64,000 bases of DNA from Streptomyces subrutilus (GCF_008704535.1 NZ_CP023701.1:3286001-3350000); one strand, 5' to 3'. Positions 8,224 to 18,950 are shown, numbered from the stretch's first letter. The notes: a model not told the origin generated them from the letters alone. A program made the numbers and translations.

Positions 8224-8895
8224 GTGGAAGACAGGGTGCGGGTGGTCATCGCCGAGGATTCGGTGCTGCTGCGGGAGGGCCTGACCCGGCTGCTGACCGA
8301 CCTGGGGCACGACGTGGTCGCCGGTGTCGGGGACGCGGAGGCCCTGGTCAAGACGGTGGCGGAGCTCGCGGCCGAGGATGCGCTGCCGGACGTGGTGGTG
8401 GCGGACGTACGGATGCCGCCGACCCACACCGACGAGGGGGTGCGGGCCGCGGTGCAGCTGCGGCGCGCGTACCCGGGCATCGGGGTGCTCGTGCTGTCCC
8501 AGTACGTGGAGGAGCAGTACGCCACCGAACTGCTGGCCGGTTCGACCACCGGGGTGGGCTACCTGCTCAAGGACCGCGTGGCCGAGGTCCGCGAGTTCGT
8601 GGACGCGGTCGTCCGGGTGGCGCGGGGCGGTACGGCCCTGGACCCGGAGGTCGTGGCCCAGCTGCTCGGCCGCAGCCGCAAGCAGGACGTGCTGGCGGGG
8701 CTGACCCCGCGGGAGCGCGAGGTGCTCGGGCTGATGGCCGAGGGCCGCACGAATTCCGCCGTGGCGAAGCAGTTGGTGGTGAGCGACGGCGCGGTGGAGA
8801 AGCACGTCAGCAACATCTTCATGAAACTGGGGCTGTCGCCGAGTGATGGGGATCACCGGCGTGTTCTCGCCGTTCTCACCTACCTGAAATCTTGA
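8224..8895 (+). CDS. Two-component response regulator, NarL/LuxR family
   Basis: DNA-binding response regulator of 223 residues. The receiver domain (about 5-125) has the acidic pair ED (11-12), the phosphoacceptor Asp61 in VADVRMPP, and Lys in YLLKDR. The C-terminal LuxR-type helix-turn-helix (about 158-215) reads LTPREREVLGLMAEGRTNSA and then VAKQLVVSDGAVEKHVSNIF. GTG start at 8224. It is the only response regulator beside two sensor kinases, so both may signal to it. Plausible targets are the kinase promoters and the neighbouring nuo and kor genes, but this is not shown by the sequence alone. Confidence 0.93.
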   Translation: MEDRVRVVIAEDSVLLREGLTRLLTDLGHDVVAGVGDAEALVKTVAELAAEDALPDVVVADVRMPPTHTDEGVRAAVQLRRAYPGIGVLVLSQYVEEQYATELLAGSTTGVGYLLKDRVAEVREFVDAVVRVARGGTALDPEVVAQLLGRSRKQDVLAGLTPREREVLGLMAEGRTNSAVAKQLVVSDGAVEKHVSNIFMKLGLSPSDGDHRRVLAVLTYLKS

Positions 8896-8899
8896 TCGA

Positions 8900-8914
8900 C
8901 TGACAGTCTGTCAG
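8900..8914. promoter_or_regulatory. 15-bp perfect palindrome upstream of korAB
   Basis: CTGACAGTCTGTCAG: 7-bp arms around a single T, immediately after the response regulator stop and 132 bases before korA. It looks like an operator for a dimeric repressor. A second small inverted repeat, CCCTAC-GGAC-GTAGGG, lies at 8989-9004 nearer the gene. No dedicated regulator gene is adjacent. Confidence 0.5.
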
Positions 8915-9030
8915 ATATGGCAAGCCGGCCGGACCGTCTCACAGGGCGGTCCGTCGGTCCGGAATGTGACCGCTCCCGGGGACTGGAACCCTACGGACGT
9001 AGGGTGGGAACCGGGGGAGCTCACGCCTCG

Positions 9031-9038
9031 AAGGAGGT
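9031..9038 (+). promoter_or_regulatory. Strong ribosome binding site fixing the korA start
   Basis: AAGGAGGT, eight bases before the GTG at 9047. It decides the start against the in-frame ATG at 8966, which has no such site. Confidence 0.85.
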
Positions 9039-9046
9039 CCAGTTCA

Positions 9047-10982
9047 GTGACCAGCCAGGTCAGTAGCCCAGCCGAGCAGGCCGACGGGGCCGGGGGTGCG
9101 GTTGTCGGCGGACAGCGCACCCCGGCGGGCCCGGACGGCAAGGAAGTCCGCCGCCTCGATCGTGTGATCATCCGATTCGCGGGTGACTCGGGTGACGGCA
9201 TGCAGCTCACCGGTGACCGGTTCACCTCGGAGACGGCGTCGTTCGGCAACGACCTGTCGACCCTCCCGAACTTCCCCGCCGAGATCCGCGCCCCCGCCGG
9301 GACCCTGCCGGGCGTGTCCTCCTTCCAGCTCCACTTCGCCGACCACGACATCCTCACGCCGGGCGACGCCCCGAACGTGCTGGTCGCGATGAACCCGGCC
9401 GCCCTGAAGGCGAACATCGGGGACGTGCCGCGCGGCGCGGAGATCATCGTCAACACCGACGAGTTCACCAAGCGCCCCATGGCCAAGGTCGGCTACGAGA
9501 CCTCCCCGCTGGAGGACGGCTCGCTCGACGCCTACAACCTCCACCCGGTGCCGCTCACCACCCTCACCATCGAGGCGCTGAAGGACTTCGGCCTGCCCCG
9601 CAAGGAGGCCGAGCGCAGCAAGAACATGTTCGCGCTGGGCCTGCTGTCGTGGATGTACCACCGGCCCACCGAGGGGACCGAGAGCTTCCTGCGGCAGAAG
9701 TTCGCGAAGAAGCCGCAGATCGCGGAGGCGAACGTGGCCGCCTTCCGCGCGGGCTGGAACTTCGGCGAGACCACCGAGGACTTCGCCGTCTCCTACGAGG
9801 TGGCGCCCGCGACCAAGGCGTTCCCGACGGGCACCTACCGCAACATCTCGGGGAACCTGGCCCTGTCGTACGGGCTGATCGCGGCGAGCAGGCAGGCCGA
9901 TCTGCCGCTCTACCTGGGTTCCTACCCCATCACCCCGGCCTCGGACATCCTGCACGAGCTGAGCCGGCACAAGAACTTCGGCGTGCGGACCTTCCAGGCC
10001 GAGGACGAGATCGCCGGCATCGGCGCGGCCCTGGGGGCGGCCTTCGGCGGCTCGCTGGCCGTGACCACCACCTCCGGGCCGGGCGTGGCACTGAAGTCGG
10101 AGACGATCGGGCTCGCGGTCTCCCTGGAGCTGCCGCTGCTGATCGTGGACATCCAGCGCGGCGGACCCTCGACCGGCCTGCCGACCAAGACGGAGCAGGC
10201 CGACCTGCTGCAGGCGATGTACGGGCGCAACGGCGAGGCCCCGGTCCCGATCGTGGCCCCGCGCACCCCGGCTGACTGCTTCGACGCGGCGCTCGACGCG
10301 GCCCGGATCGCGCTGACCTACCGGACGCCGGTGTTCCTGCTCTCCGACGGCTACCTGGCCAACGGCTCCGAGCCCTGGAGGATCCCCGAGGTCGAGGACC
10401 TGCCGGACCTGAAGGTCCGGTTCGCCGCGGGGCCCAACCACGAGCTGGCCGACGGCACCGAGGTGTTCTGGCCGTACAAGCGCGACCCGCGGACGCTGGC
10501 GCGCCCGTGGGCCGTCCCGGGCACGCCCGGGCTGGAGCACCGCATCGGCGGCATCGAGAAGCAGGACGGCACGGGCAACATCTCGTACGACCCGGCCAAC
10601 CACGAGCTGATGGTCCGCACCCGCCAGGCGAAGGTCGACGGCATCGTCGTCCCCGACCTGGAGGTCGACGACCCGGACGGCGCCCGCACGCTCGTCCTGG
10701 GCTGGGGCTCCACCTACGGCCCGATCACCGCGGCCGTACGCCGTCTGCGGGTGGCCGGCGAGGCCATCGCCCAGGCCCACCTGCGCCACCTCAACCCGTT
10801 CCCGGGGAATCTCGGCGAGGTGCTGGGACGCTACGGGAGGGTGGTGGTGCCGGAGATGAACCTCGGGCAGCTCGCCACCCTGATCCGGGCGAAATACCTG
10901 GTCGACGCCCAGTCGTACAACCAGGTCAACGGCATGCCGTTCAAGGCGGAGCAGCTCGCGACGGCTCTCAAGGAGGCCATCC

Positions 10983-10990
<8 letters not shown>
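9047..10990 (+). CDS. korA: 2-oxoacid:ferredoxin oxidoreductase, alpha (gamma-alpha fused) subunit
   Basis: Subunit of a 2-oxoglutarate-type ferredoxin oxidoreductase, which oxidatively decarboxylates a 2-oxoacid to an acyl-CoA and passes electrons to ferredoxin. 647 residues. A gamma domain comes first (VIIRFAGDSGDGMQLTGDRF, about 35-55), then the pyruvate-ferredoxin-type alpha domain with YLGSYPITPASDILHELSRH, cited by its core GSYPITPASDILHE, the stretch FQAEDEIAGIGAALGAAFGG and TKTEQADLLQAMYGRNGEAP. This fused two-subunit form is the one known from mycobacteria and streptomycetes. Start is GTG 9047. Its stop lies inside korB (8-base overlap). Confidence 0.93.
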
Positions 10991-12068
<1,078 letters not shown>

Positions 12069-12084
12069 GCCGCGGCGGGCCGGC

Positions 12085-12120
12085 GGGGCCCGGACCTCCC
12101 CGGACGGGGGTCCGGGCCCC
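12085..12120 (+). terminator. Terminator of the korAB operon
   Basis: Perfect 12-bp stem (12085-12096 with 12109-12120) around a 12-base loop, 16 bases after the korB stop. It separates korAB from the next gene. Confidence 0.75.
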
Positions 12121-12172
12121 GCCGCGTTCCGGGGGACGGGGCCCGGCGGGCCGGCGACACGCCCCCGCAACG

Positions 12173-12191
12173 CGCTTTCAAAAAGTTAGCG
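12173..12191. promoter_or_regulatory. Imperfect inverted repeat at the promoter of the quinone-reductase-like gene
   Basis: CGCTTTCAAAAAGTTAGCG is a 19-bp imperfect inverted repeat (arms CGCTTTC and GTTAGCG). It overlaps a possible -35 (about 12176-12182) for a -10 hexamer TAGGGT at 12199-12204. The TTTCAAAAAG core resembles sites I recall for HxlR-type redox repressors near such oxidoreductase genes. Confidence 0.45.
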
Positions 12192-12237
12192 CTTACCGTA
12201 GGGTGGTCTTAGTGACCGTCCAGCGAGGAGAGCAACC

Positions 12238-13092
12238 ATGAGCATCGTCGTCACCGGAGCCACCGGAGCCCTCGGCCGTCTGGTCGTCGGGGAGCTGCTG
12301 GAGCGGGTCCCCGCCGACCGGGTCGCCGTCGTCGTCCGCGACGCGGCGAAGGCCGCCGACCTGGCCGCGCGCGGCGTGGAGGTCCGCGTCGCCGACTACG
12401 ACGACCCCGCGGCGCTGGCCGGCGCCTTCCGGGCCGGCGACCGGGTGCTGCTGATCTCCGGCAGCGAGGTCGGGCGGCGCGTCGCCCAGCACACCGCCGT
12501 CCTGGAGGCCGCCCGGGCCGCCGGCGTGGCGCAGTTCGCGTACACCGGGATCCTCGGCGGGCCCGAGGCCGACTTCGACCTGGCCGCCGAGCACACCGTC
12601 ACCGAGCGGGCCGTCCTGGACTCCGGGCTGCCGTACACCTTCCTGCGCAACGGCTGGTACCACGAGAACTACACGGGGCAGCTGGCGGGCGTGCTGGAGC
12701 ACGGCGCGGTCCTGGCCAGTGCGGGCGAGGGCCGGGTCGCCTCGGCGGCGCGCGCGGACTACGCGGCCGCGGCGGCCGAGGTGCTCACCGGCGAGGGCCA
12801 CCTGAACCGGGCCTACGAGCTCTCCGGGGACACGGCCTGGAGCTTCGCGGAGTACGCGGCCGAGCTGTCGGCGCGCACGGGCCGGGAGATCCGCTACGCA
12901 TCGGTGGGCCCCGACGAGCACCTGGCAGTCCTGACCGGCGCCGGCGTGCCCGAGGGCTTCGCGGCGGTGCTCGTCGACGTGGACCGGGCCATCGCCCGCG
13001 GCGCCCTGGCGGGCACCGGCGGGGACCTGGCGCGGCTGATCGGGCGCCCGACGACCCCGCTCGGCGACGCGATCGAGGCCGCCCTCGCCTGA
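12238..13092 (+). CDS. NAD(P)H-binding SDR-like protein, quinone oxidoreductase 2 type
   Basis: 284-residue atypical short-chain dehydrogenase of the NmrA/QorB group. The Rossmann start MSIVVTGATGALGRLVVGEL has the GATGxxG nucleotide-binding loop at residues 7-13; FAYTGILGG, LRNGWYHENY and RADYAAAAAEVL are typical of NAD(P)H:quinone oxidoreductase 2 homologues. It probably reduces small quinones or senses NADPH. Ribosome site GAGGAG lies before ATG 12238. It is monocistronic, with terminator-like hairpins on the upstream side. Exact substrate is unknown. Confidence 0.85.
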   Translation: MSIVVTGATGALGRLVVGELLERVPADRVAVVVRDAAKAADLAARGVEVRVADYDDPAALAGAFRAGDRVLLISGSEVGRRVAQHTAVLEAARAAGVAQFAYTGILGGPEADFDLAAEHTVTERAVLDSGLPYTFLRNGWYHENYTGQLAGVLEHGAVLASAGEGRVASAARADYAAAAAEVLTGEGHLNRAYELSGDTAWSFAEYAAELSARTGREIRYASVGPDEHLAVLTGAGVPEGFAAVLVDVDRAIARGALAGTGGDLARLIGRPTTPLGDAIEAALA

Positions 13093-13156
13093 TCCGGTCG
13101 CGGCCGCCGGCCCGCACCGGCCGCGGGCCGGCGGCCGGTCCCCGGGAGCCGACCGC

Positions 13157-13193
13157 GATGTCATGAGTCTCTCCCGGTAACGGGCATGACATC
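13157..13193. promoter_or_regulatory. Inverted repeat upstream of rarD
   Basis: Arms GATGTCATG (13157-13165) and CATGACATC (13185-13193) are perfect 9-bp inverted copies separated by 19 bases, 57 bases before the start codon. It could be a binding site for a dimeric regulator or a leader hairpin. Confidence 0.4.
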
Positions 13194-13249
13194 CGGTCTG
13201 CGCGGCGCTACCGTCGTGAGGTTGGCTGGAAGTCGTACAGGAGGCCCCC

Positions 13250-14206
13250 GTGAAGGCACGGACCGAGCAGCGCACGGGTTTGCTCAGCGGATTCACCGCG
13301 TACGGACTGTGGGGGCTGGTCCCGCTCTTCTGGCCGCTGCTCCAGCCCGCCGGCGCCGTCGAGATCCTCGCCCACCGGATGGTGTGGTCCCTGGCCGTGG
13401 TCGGCGTGGCCCTGCTCGCGCTCCGCCGCTGGGCCTGGATACGCGAACTGCTGCGCCAGCCCCGCAAACTCGCCCTGACCACCGTGGCCGCCTCGGTGAT
13501 CACCGTCAACTGGGGCCTGTACATCTGGTCCGTGAACAACGGCCACGTCGTCGAGGCCAGCCTCGGCTACTTCATCAACCCGCTGGTCAGCATCGCGTTC
13601 GGCGTGCTCGTGCTGGGCGAGCGGCTGCGCCGCGCCCAGTGGGCGGCCGTCGGCATCAGCGCGCTGGCCGTGCTCGTGCTCGCGGTCGGCTACGGGCGGC
13701 CGCCGTGGATCTCCCTCACCCTGGCCTTCTCCTTCGCGACCTACGGGCTGATCAAGAAGAAGCTCGACATGGGCGGCCTGGAGTCGCTGACCGCCGAGAC
13801 GGCCGTGCTGTTCCTGCCCGCCCTCGGCTACCTGCTGTGGCTCGCCGCCCAGGGCCGGTCCACCTTCGCCGCCGACGGCATCGGGCACGCTGTCCTGCTC
13901 GCCGCGACCGGCCTGGTCACCGCGGTCCCGCTGGTGCTCTTCGGGGCCGCCGCGATCCGGGTCCCGCTGTCGACGCTCGGCCTGCTCCAGTACATGGCCC
14001 CGGTGTTCCAGTTCGGGCTCGGCGTCCTCTACTTCCACGAGGCCATGCCGCCGGAGCGCTGGGCCGGCTTCTCCCTGGTGTGGGCCGCGCTCGCGCTGCT
14101 CACCTGGGACGCCCTGCGCACGGCGCGGCGCTCGCGGGTCCGGCTGGAAACCGCCCCCGTCGCGGCCCCGGAGGCGACCCCCGCGGTGACGCGCGAACCG
14201 GCGTAA
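13250..14206 (+). CDS. rarD: EamA-family transporter RarD
   Basis: Ten-helix inner membrane protein of the drug/metabolite transporter superfamily, 318 residues. The RarD hallmark GLLSGFTAYGLWGLVPLFWP, cited by its core YGLWGLVPLFWPLL, is at residues 18-31, and the mid-protein segment NWGLYIWSVNNGHVVEASLG followed by YFINPLVSIAFGVLVLGERL is characteristic. In other bacteria RarD is linked to chloramphenicol sensitivity; its substrate is not established. The C-terminal 30 residues are Arg/Ala-rich. GTG start at 13250 with GGAGG upstream. Confidence 0.92.
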   Translation: MKARTEQRTGLLSGFTAYGLWGLVPLFWPLLQPAGAVEILAHRMVWSLAVVGVALLALRRWAWIRELLRQPRKLALTTVAASVITVNWGLYIWSVNNGHVVEASLGYFINPLVSIAFGVLVLGERLRRAQWAAVGISALAVLVLAVGYGRPPWISLTLAFSFATYGLIKKKLDMGGLESLTAETAVLFLPALGYLLWLAAQGRSTFAADGIGHAVLLAATGLVTAVPLVLFGAAAIRVPLSTLGLLQYMAPVFQFGLGVLYFHEAMPPERWAGFSLVWAALALLTWDALRTARRSRVRLETAPVAAPEATPAVTREPA

Positions 14207-14225
14207 CCCCGCACACACCGACCCC

Positions 14226-14262
14226 ACGGTCCCCGGTACGCATCACGCGTACCGGGGACCGT
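14226..14262 (+). terminator. Terminator after rarD
   Basis: Perfect 16-bp stem (14226-14241 with 14247-14262), loop ATCAC, 20 bases past the rarD stop, with a short CTTTC after it. Confidence 0.8.
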
Positions 14263-14332
14263 CCGCTTTCCGAACCACCCTGACCGGATTGTGGTCTTGA
14301 CGGATTGTCATGCTCTCGCTGAACATCAGCTC

Positions 14333-15755
<1,423 letters not shown>

Positions 15756-15757
15756 CC

Positions 15758-16162
15758 CTACGCGTCCTCCGCGCGCCCCCGCAGCGACGCGGGCAGCGGC
15801 TCCTGTATCCGGGCGCGCAGTTCGTCGGCGACCGCGCCGATGTCCACCCGGCCCAGTTTGGCCGCTTCGACCAGGTCGCCGAGCACCTCCGGCGACGGCA
15901 GTTGTCTGGCCCCGGCCACCCGCAGGTACGAGCGGGTGGCCGCGGCCGCGTAGAACTCGTTCATCGGGGACTCCAGCGCCGGGCACACCGCGAGGGTGTG
16001 CAGAAACGCGGCGGCCCGCCACGCGGTGTCCGGGGCGGGCTGTTCGGGCACCAGGACGAGGTCGTTCTGGTGCCGGGCGACCGCGGCGGCCACCCCGGAG
16101 GGGTCCCACACGGCGGGGTCCGAGGGCAGGTGGTGGGCCAGAGCGGTCCAGGCCCACTCCAT
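15758..16162 (-). CDS. Fic/Doc-like toxin component with degenerate motif
   Basis: 134 residues. The helical pattern (VAAAVARHQNDLVLVPEQPA, then AFLHTLAVCPALESPMNEFYA, shown here by its core LAVCPALESPMNEFYA) matches the small streptomycete family annotated as Fic-family toxin. Where true Fic/Doc proteins carry HPFxxGNGR, this has CPALESPMNEF (60-70), so the catalytic His, the Gly-Asn-Gly loop and the Arg are missing. ATG 16162 begins 8 bases after the antitoxin stop, the usual antitoxin-then-toxin order. An AMP- or phospho-transfer role should therefore not be assumed. Confidence 0.75.
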   Translation of the reverse strand: MEWAWTALAHHLPSDPAVWDPSGVAAAVARHQNDLVLVPEQPAPDTAWRAAAFLHTLAVCPALESPMNEFYAAAATRSYLRVAGARQLPSPEVLGDLVEAAKLGRVDIGAVADELRARIQEPLPASLRGRAEDA

Positions 16163-16170
16163 GGTGATCT

Positions 16171-16374
16171 TCAATTCCCGAACCGCTCCTGGAAGTAGCT
16201 CCAGTGGTCGGCGAACTCCTCTATGCCGGACAGGAAGCTCTTCCGGTCCTCGTCGAGTTCGCGTTCCGTGACTTCGGTGATGAGCGCGGTGACCGTCGTC
16301 CCCAGCGCCGCCGCGCGCGCCTTGAGGCGTTCGTGGAACTCTTCGTCCAGGCGGATGGTGACGTGTCTCGACAT
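16171..16374 (-). CDS. Ribbon-helix-helix antitoxin
   Basis: 67-residue RHH DNA-binding protein (MSRHVTIRLDEEFHERLKAR, then ALGTTVTALITEVTERELDE). The N-terminal strand HVTIRL and the following two helices are standard for antitoxins that bind DNA as dimers; the acidic/aromatic tail (KSFLSGIEEFADHWSYFQER) probably contacts the toxin. ATG 16374 has GGAG five bases upstream and was preferred to an open extension to 16440. The 9-bp inverted repeat at 16384-16405 immediately upstream fits autoregulation. Confidence 0.82.
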   Translation of the reverse strand: MSRHVTIRLDEEFHERLKARAAALGTTVTALITEVTERELDEDRKSFLSGIEEFADHWSYFQERFGN

Positions 16375-16383
16375 GCGCTCCAC

Positions 16384-16405
16384 CGTACAGCGCCACCGCT
16401 GTACG
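16384..16405. promoter_or_regulatory. Palindromic operator of the toxin-antitoxin pair
   Basis: CGTACAGCG (16384-16392), spacer CCAC, CGCTGTACG (16397-16405): a perfect 9-bp inverted repeat ten bases ahead of the antitoxin start. Position and symmetry are those expected of an RHH antitoxin autoregulatory site. Confidence 0.65.
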
Positions 16406-16424
16406 CAGGAGCCGCAGGACGCGA

Positions 16425-16456
16425 GGGTGGCCCGGACCACACGGTCCGGGCCACCC
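16425..16456 (-). terminator. Terminator of the LolA-like gene
   Basis: Perfect 14-bp stem (16425-16438 with 16443-16456), loop ACAC. It lies 28 bases beyond the LolA-like stop codon and just upstream of the toxin-antitoxin operator. Confidence 0.75.
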
Positions 16457-16483
16457 CCTGCGTGCGCGCACCCGCCGGCGCGA

Positions 16484-17671
16484 CTACTTGTTCGCGTCGG
16501 CCGTCCGCACCAGCGCGTCCTTGGTGACGGCGCCCACGTAGACCTTGCCGTCGTCCGTGACCAGGGCGTTGACCAGGCGGGTCGACAGGACGCGGCCCTG
16601 GCCGAAGCTCCCGCTGACCTTCTCCCCGAGGGAGCTCAGGAACTGCCGGGCCTCCTTGGGGGTGTTCTGGTCCTTCTCCAGCTCGTTCAGGCCCTTGCCG
16701 GCGCCGGTGTCGATGCGCGCGACGGTGGCCCAGCCCTCGCCGAGGACCTTCACGTCGCCCTTGCCGCCGGCCACGTCGCCGAAGCCCGGGAGGGACTCCA
16801 GGGCCTTCCACTGGCGGTCCCCGCCGGCCTTGCCGTGGTCGGCGCCCTCCGTGCCCTCGGTGACCTTGGCGCCCTTGGGCGGGGTGAAGGCGAAGGCGCC
16901 GGCGGCGGGCTTGGCGAAGTCCACCTGGGTGAAGCCGGCGTCCACGATCGGCTTGCCGCCCTGGGCGGACAGCAGCCGCACGCGCAGCGGCACGCCGTTC
17001 TCGGCGTCCACCGCGATCTGCACCGAGCCCACCGTGGAGCCGCTCTGCTTGGGCTTCAGCACGAGCTGGTAGGCGTTGCGGCCGGCCACCTGCGCGGTCT
17101 CGCCCACACTGACGTCGGTGGTCGGGCCGGCGGCCTTCAGCGCGTCCTGGGCCAGCTGCTGGGGCGAGCCGGTCAGCCGGTCACCCGGCGCGTGGTCCGC
17201 GCCCTTGCCGGCGCCCTTCTCGTGGAAGGCCTCGTTCGACTTGGAGTCGTAGCCCCACACGTCGTCGCCGTTGTGGACGAGGGTGTACTCGTCCTTGCCG
17301 TCCAGGAAGGTCAGCTTCTGCCGGTCCGGGCCGTCGGCCGCGACCTTGAAGGTGTGCGTGCCGTTCGCCAGCTGCGCGACCTTGTCCTCGGGGGCGGCGG
17401 AGCCGCCCGTGACGCCGCCGCCGCCGAGCAGACCGCTGGCGATCTTCGGCAGGCCCAGGTCGGTGCTGAGCTTGGCGGTGCCGGAGAGCTGCTGTACGTC
17501 CGAGGCCGCGATCTTCTCGATCAGCTGCTGCGCCGTCACCCCGGGCAGGTCCGGTCCTCCGGCGTTGGCGAAGGCCGGGACCATCGCGATGGTCGCCGCG
17601 GCCACACCCGCCACGGCGACCGGCACGCCGTACCGGGCGACCTTGCGAGAAGTCTTCGTGTTCGCTGCCAT
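16484..17671 (-). CDS. Exported LolA/RseB-like lipoprotein-carrier-fold protein
   Basis: 395-residue exported protein. A basic start and hydrophobic segment (KVARYGVPVAVAGVAAATIA, residues 10-29) form a signal peptide ending near AFANAGG. The mature part follows the LolA/RseB-like pattern of actinobacteria: DVQQLSGTAKLSTDLGLP, DGKDEYTLVHNGDDVWGYDS, GRNAYQLVLKPKQSGSTVGS and a C-terminal block AKVTEGTEGADHGKAGGDRQ with a further small domain. It probably acts at the outer face of the membrane, perhaps binding lipid or sensing envelope stress; no partner sigma factor is adjacent. Function unproved. Confidence 0.75.
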   Translation of the reverse strand: MAANTKTSRKVARYGVPVAVAGVAAATIAMVPAFANAGGPDLPGVTAQQLIEKIAASDVQQLSGTAKLSTDLGLPKIASGLLGGGGVTGGSAAPEDKVAQLANGTHTFKVAADGPDRQKLTFLDGKDEYTLVHNGDDVWGYDSKSNEAFHEKGAGKGADHAPGDRLTGSPQQLAQDALKAAGPTTDVSVGETAQVAGRNAYQLVLKPKQSGSTVGSVQIAVDAENGVPLRVRLLSAQGGKPIVDAGFTQVDFAKPAAGAFAFTPPKGAKVTEGTEGADHGKAGGDRQWKALESLPGFGDVAGGKGDVKVLGEGWATVARIDTGAGKGLNELEKDQNTPKEARQFLSSLGEKVSGSFGQGRVLSTRLVNALVTDDGKVYVGAVTKDALVRTADANK

Positions 17672-17898
17672 GTCAGTGCCCTGCCCTCTGTGTCGACGGC
17701 GGCGACCCCGGTGTCGCCGCGCTCACCCGATCTGGTGGGGTTGATGACTCCATCTGACCAAATTGCCGGCCCCGGGGCGTCAGCCCCCGGAAGCAACTGC
17801 GCGTACGACCGTGGGATGACACGGGCCGGGCCCCGCCGCCCCGCCCCGTAGGGGTCCCGGGGGCGGAAGGGCCCGTTCCAGCGGCGGCCACCGGGGGC

Positions 17899-18909
17899 TC
17901 AGCCCGCGCGGTGCACGACCGCGTCGCACAGTTCTTCCAGTGCCGCCTTGGCGAAGCACTCCGGCAGTGGGGCGAGCGTGGCCCGCGCGTCCTCCGCGTA
18001 CCGGATGGTGTCCCGGCGCGCCTGCTCCAGGGCCGGGTGGGCCCGCAGCCGGGTCAGGACCTCGGCGTGGCGGGCGTCGTCCGTCAGGTCGCCGTCCAGG
18101 AGCCGTACGAGTTCCAGGTCCTCCTCGCGGCCCTCGCGCGCGGCCGTCTCGCGCAGCAGCAGCACGGGCAGGGTCGGGATGCCCTCGCGCAGGTCGGTGC
18201 CCGGGGTCTTGCCGGACTCGTGCGCGTCGGAGGCGATGTCGAGGACGTCGTCGGCGAGCTGGAAGGCGGTGCCGAGCCGCTCGCCGTACTGGGTCAGGAT
18301 GTCGACGACCGACTCGTCGGCGCCGGACATCAGCGCGCCGAAGCGGCCGGACACGGCGATCAGCGAGCCGGTCTTGCCGGCGATGACGTCGAGGTAGTGG
18401 GCGACCGGGTCGCGGCCGTCGCGCGGGCCGGCCGTCTCCAGGATCTGGCCCGTGACCAGCCGCTCGAAGGCCTCGGCCTGGATGCGGACGGCCTCCGGCC
18501 CGAGGTCCGCAAGGATGTGCGAGGCGCGGGCGAACAGGAAGTCACCCGTCAGGACGGCCACCGAGTTGCCCCAGCGGGTGTTCGCACTGTCCACCCCGCG
18601 GCGCACGTCCGCCTCGTCCATGACGTCGTCGTGGTAGAGCGTCGCCAGGTGGGTGAGCTCCACGACCACGGCGGACGGCACGATGCCGGGCGCGTACGGA
18701 TCGCCGAAGCGGGACGCGAGCATCACCAGCAGCGGGCGGAACCGCTTGCCTCCGGCCCGCACGAGGTGCTGCGCGGCCTCGGTGATGAAGGGGACTTCGC
18801 TCTTGGTGGCCTCCAGCAGACCCGCCTCGACGGCGGCCAGTCCGGCCTGGACATCGGTCTCAAGAGCCTGGTCCCGCACGCTCAGTCCGAACGGCCCGAC
18901 GACGGTCAC
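17899..18909 (-). CDS. All-trans polyprenyl diphosphate synthase
   Basis: 336 residues, chain-elongating prenyltransferase that adds isopentenyl units to an allylic diphosphate. The two aspartate motifs are LYHDDVMDEADVRRG (first DDxxD, about 92-96) and FQLADDVLDIASD (second, about 218-222); GGKRFRPLL is also conserved. Length and motifs fit long-chain (hepta- to nonaprenyl) synthases that make the menaquinone side chain, consistent with menaquinone genes elsewhere in this window. GTG start at 18909. The product chain length cannot be read with confidence. Confidence 0.9.
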   Translation of the reverse strand: MTVVGPFGLSVRDQALETDVQAGLAAVEAGLLEATKSEVPFITEAAQHLVRAGGKRFRPLLVMLASRFGDPYAPGIVPSAVVVELTHLATLYHDDVMDEADVRRGVDSANTRWGNSVAVLTGDFLFARASHILADLGPEAVRIQAEAFERLVTGQILETAGPRDGRDPVAHYLDVIAGKTGSLIAVSGRFGALMSGADESVVDILTQYGERLGTAFQLADDVLDIASDAHESGKTPGTDLREGIPTLPVLLLRETAAREGREEDLELVRLLDGDLTDDARHAEVLTRLRAHPALEQARRDTIRYAEDARATLAPLPECFAKAALEELCDAVVHRAG

Positions 18910-18926
18910 GAGGGGTACTCCTGTCT

Positions 18927-18950
18927 GCTGACGATCACGCTGACGATCAC
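18927..18950. repeat. Tandem 12-bp direct repeat upstream of the prenyl synthase
   Basis: GCTGACGATCAC occurs twice head to tail (18927-18938, 18939-18950), 18-41 bases upstream of the prenyl synthase start. It may be part of its leader or promoter. Confidence 0.7.
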
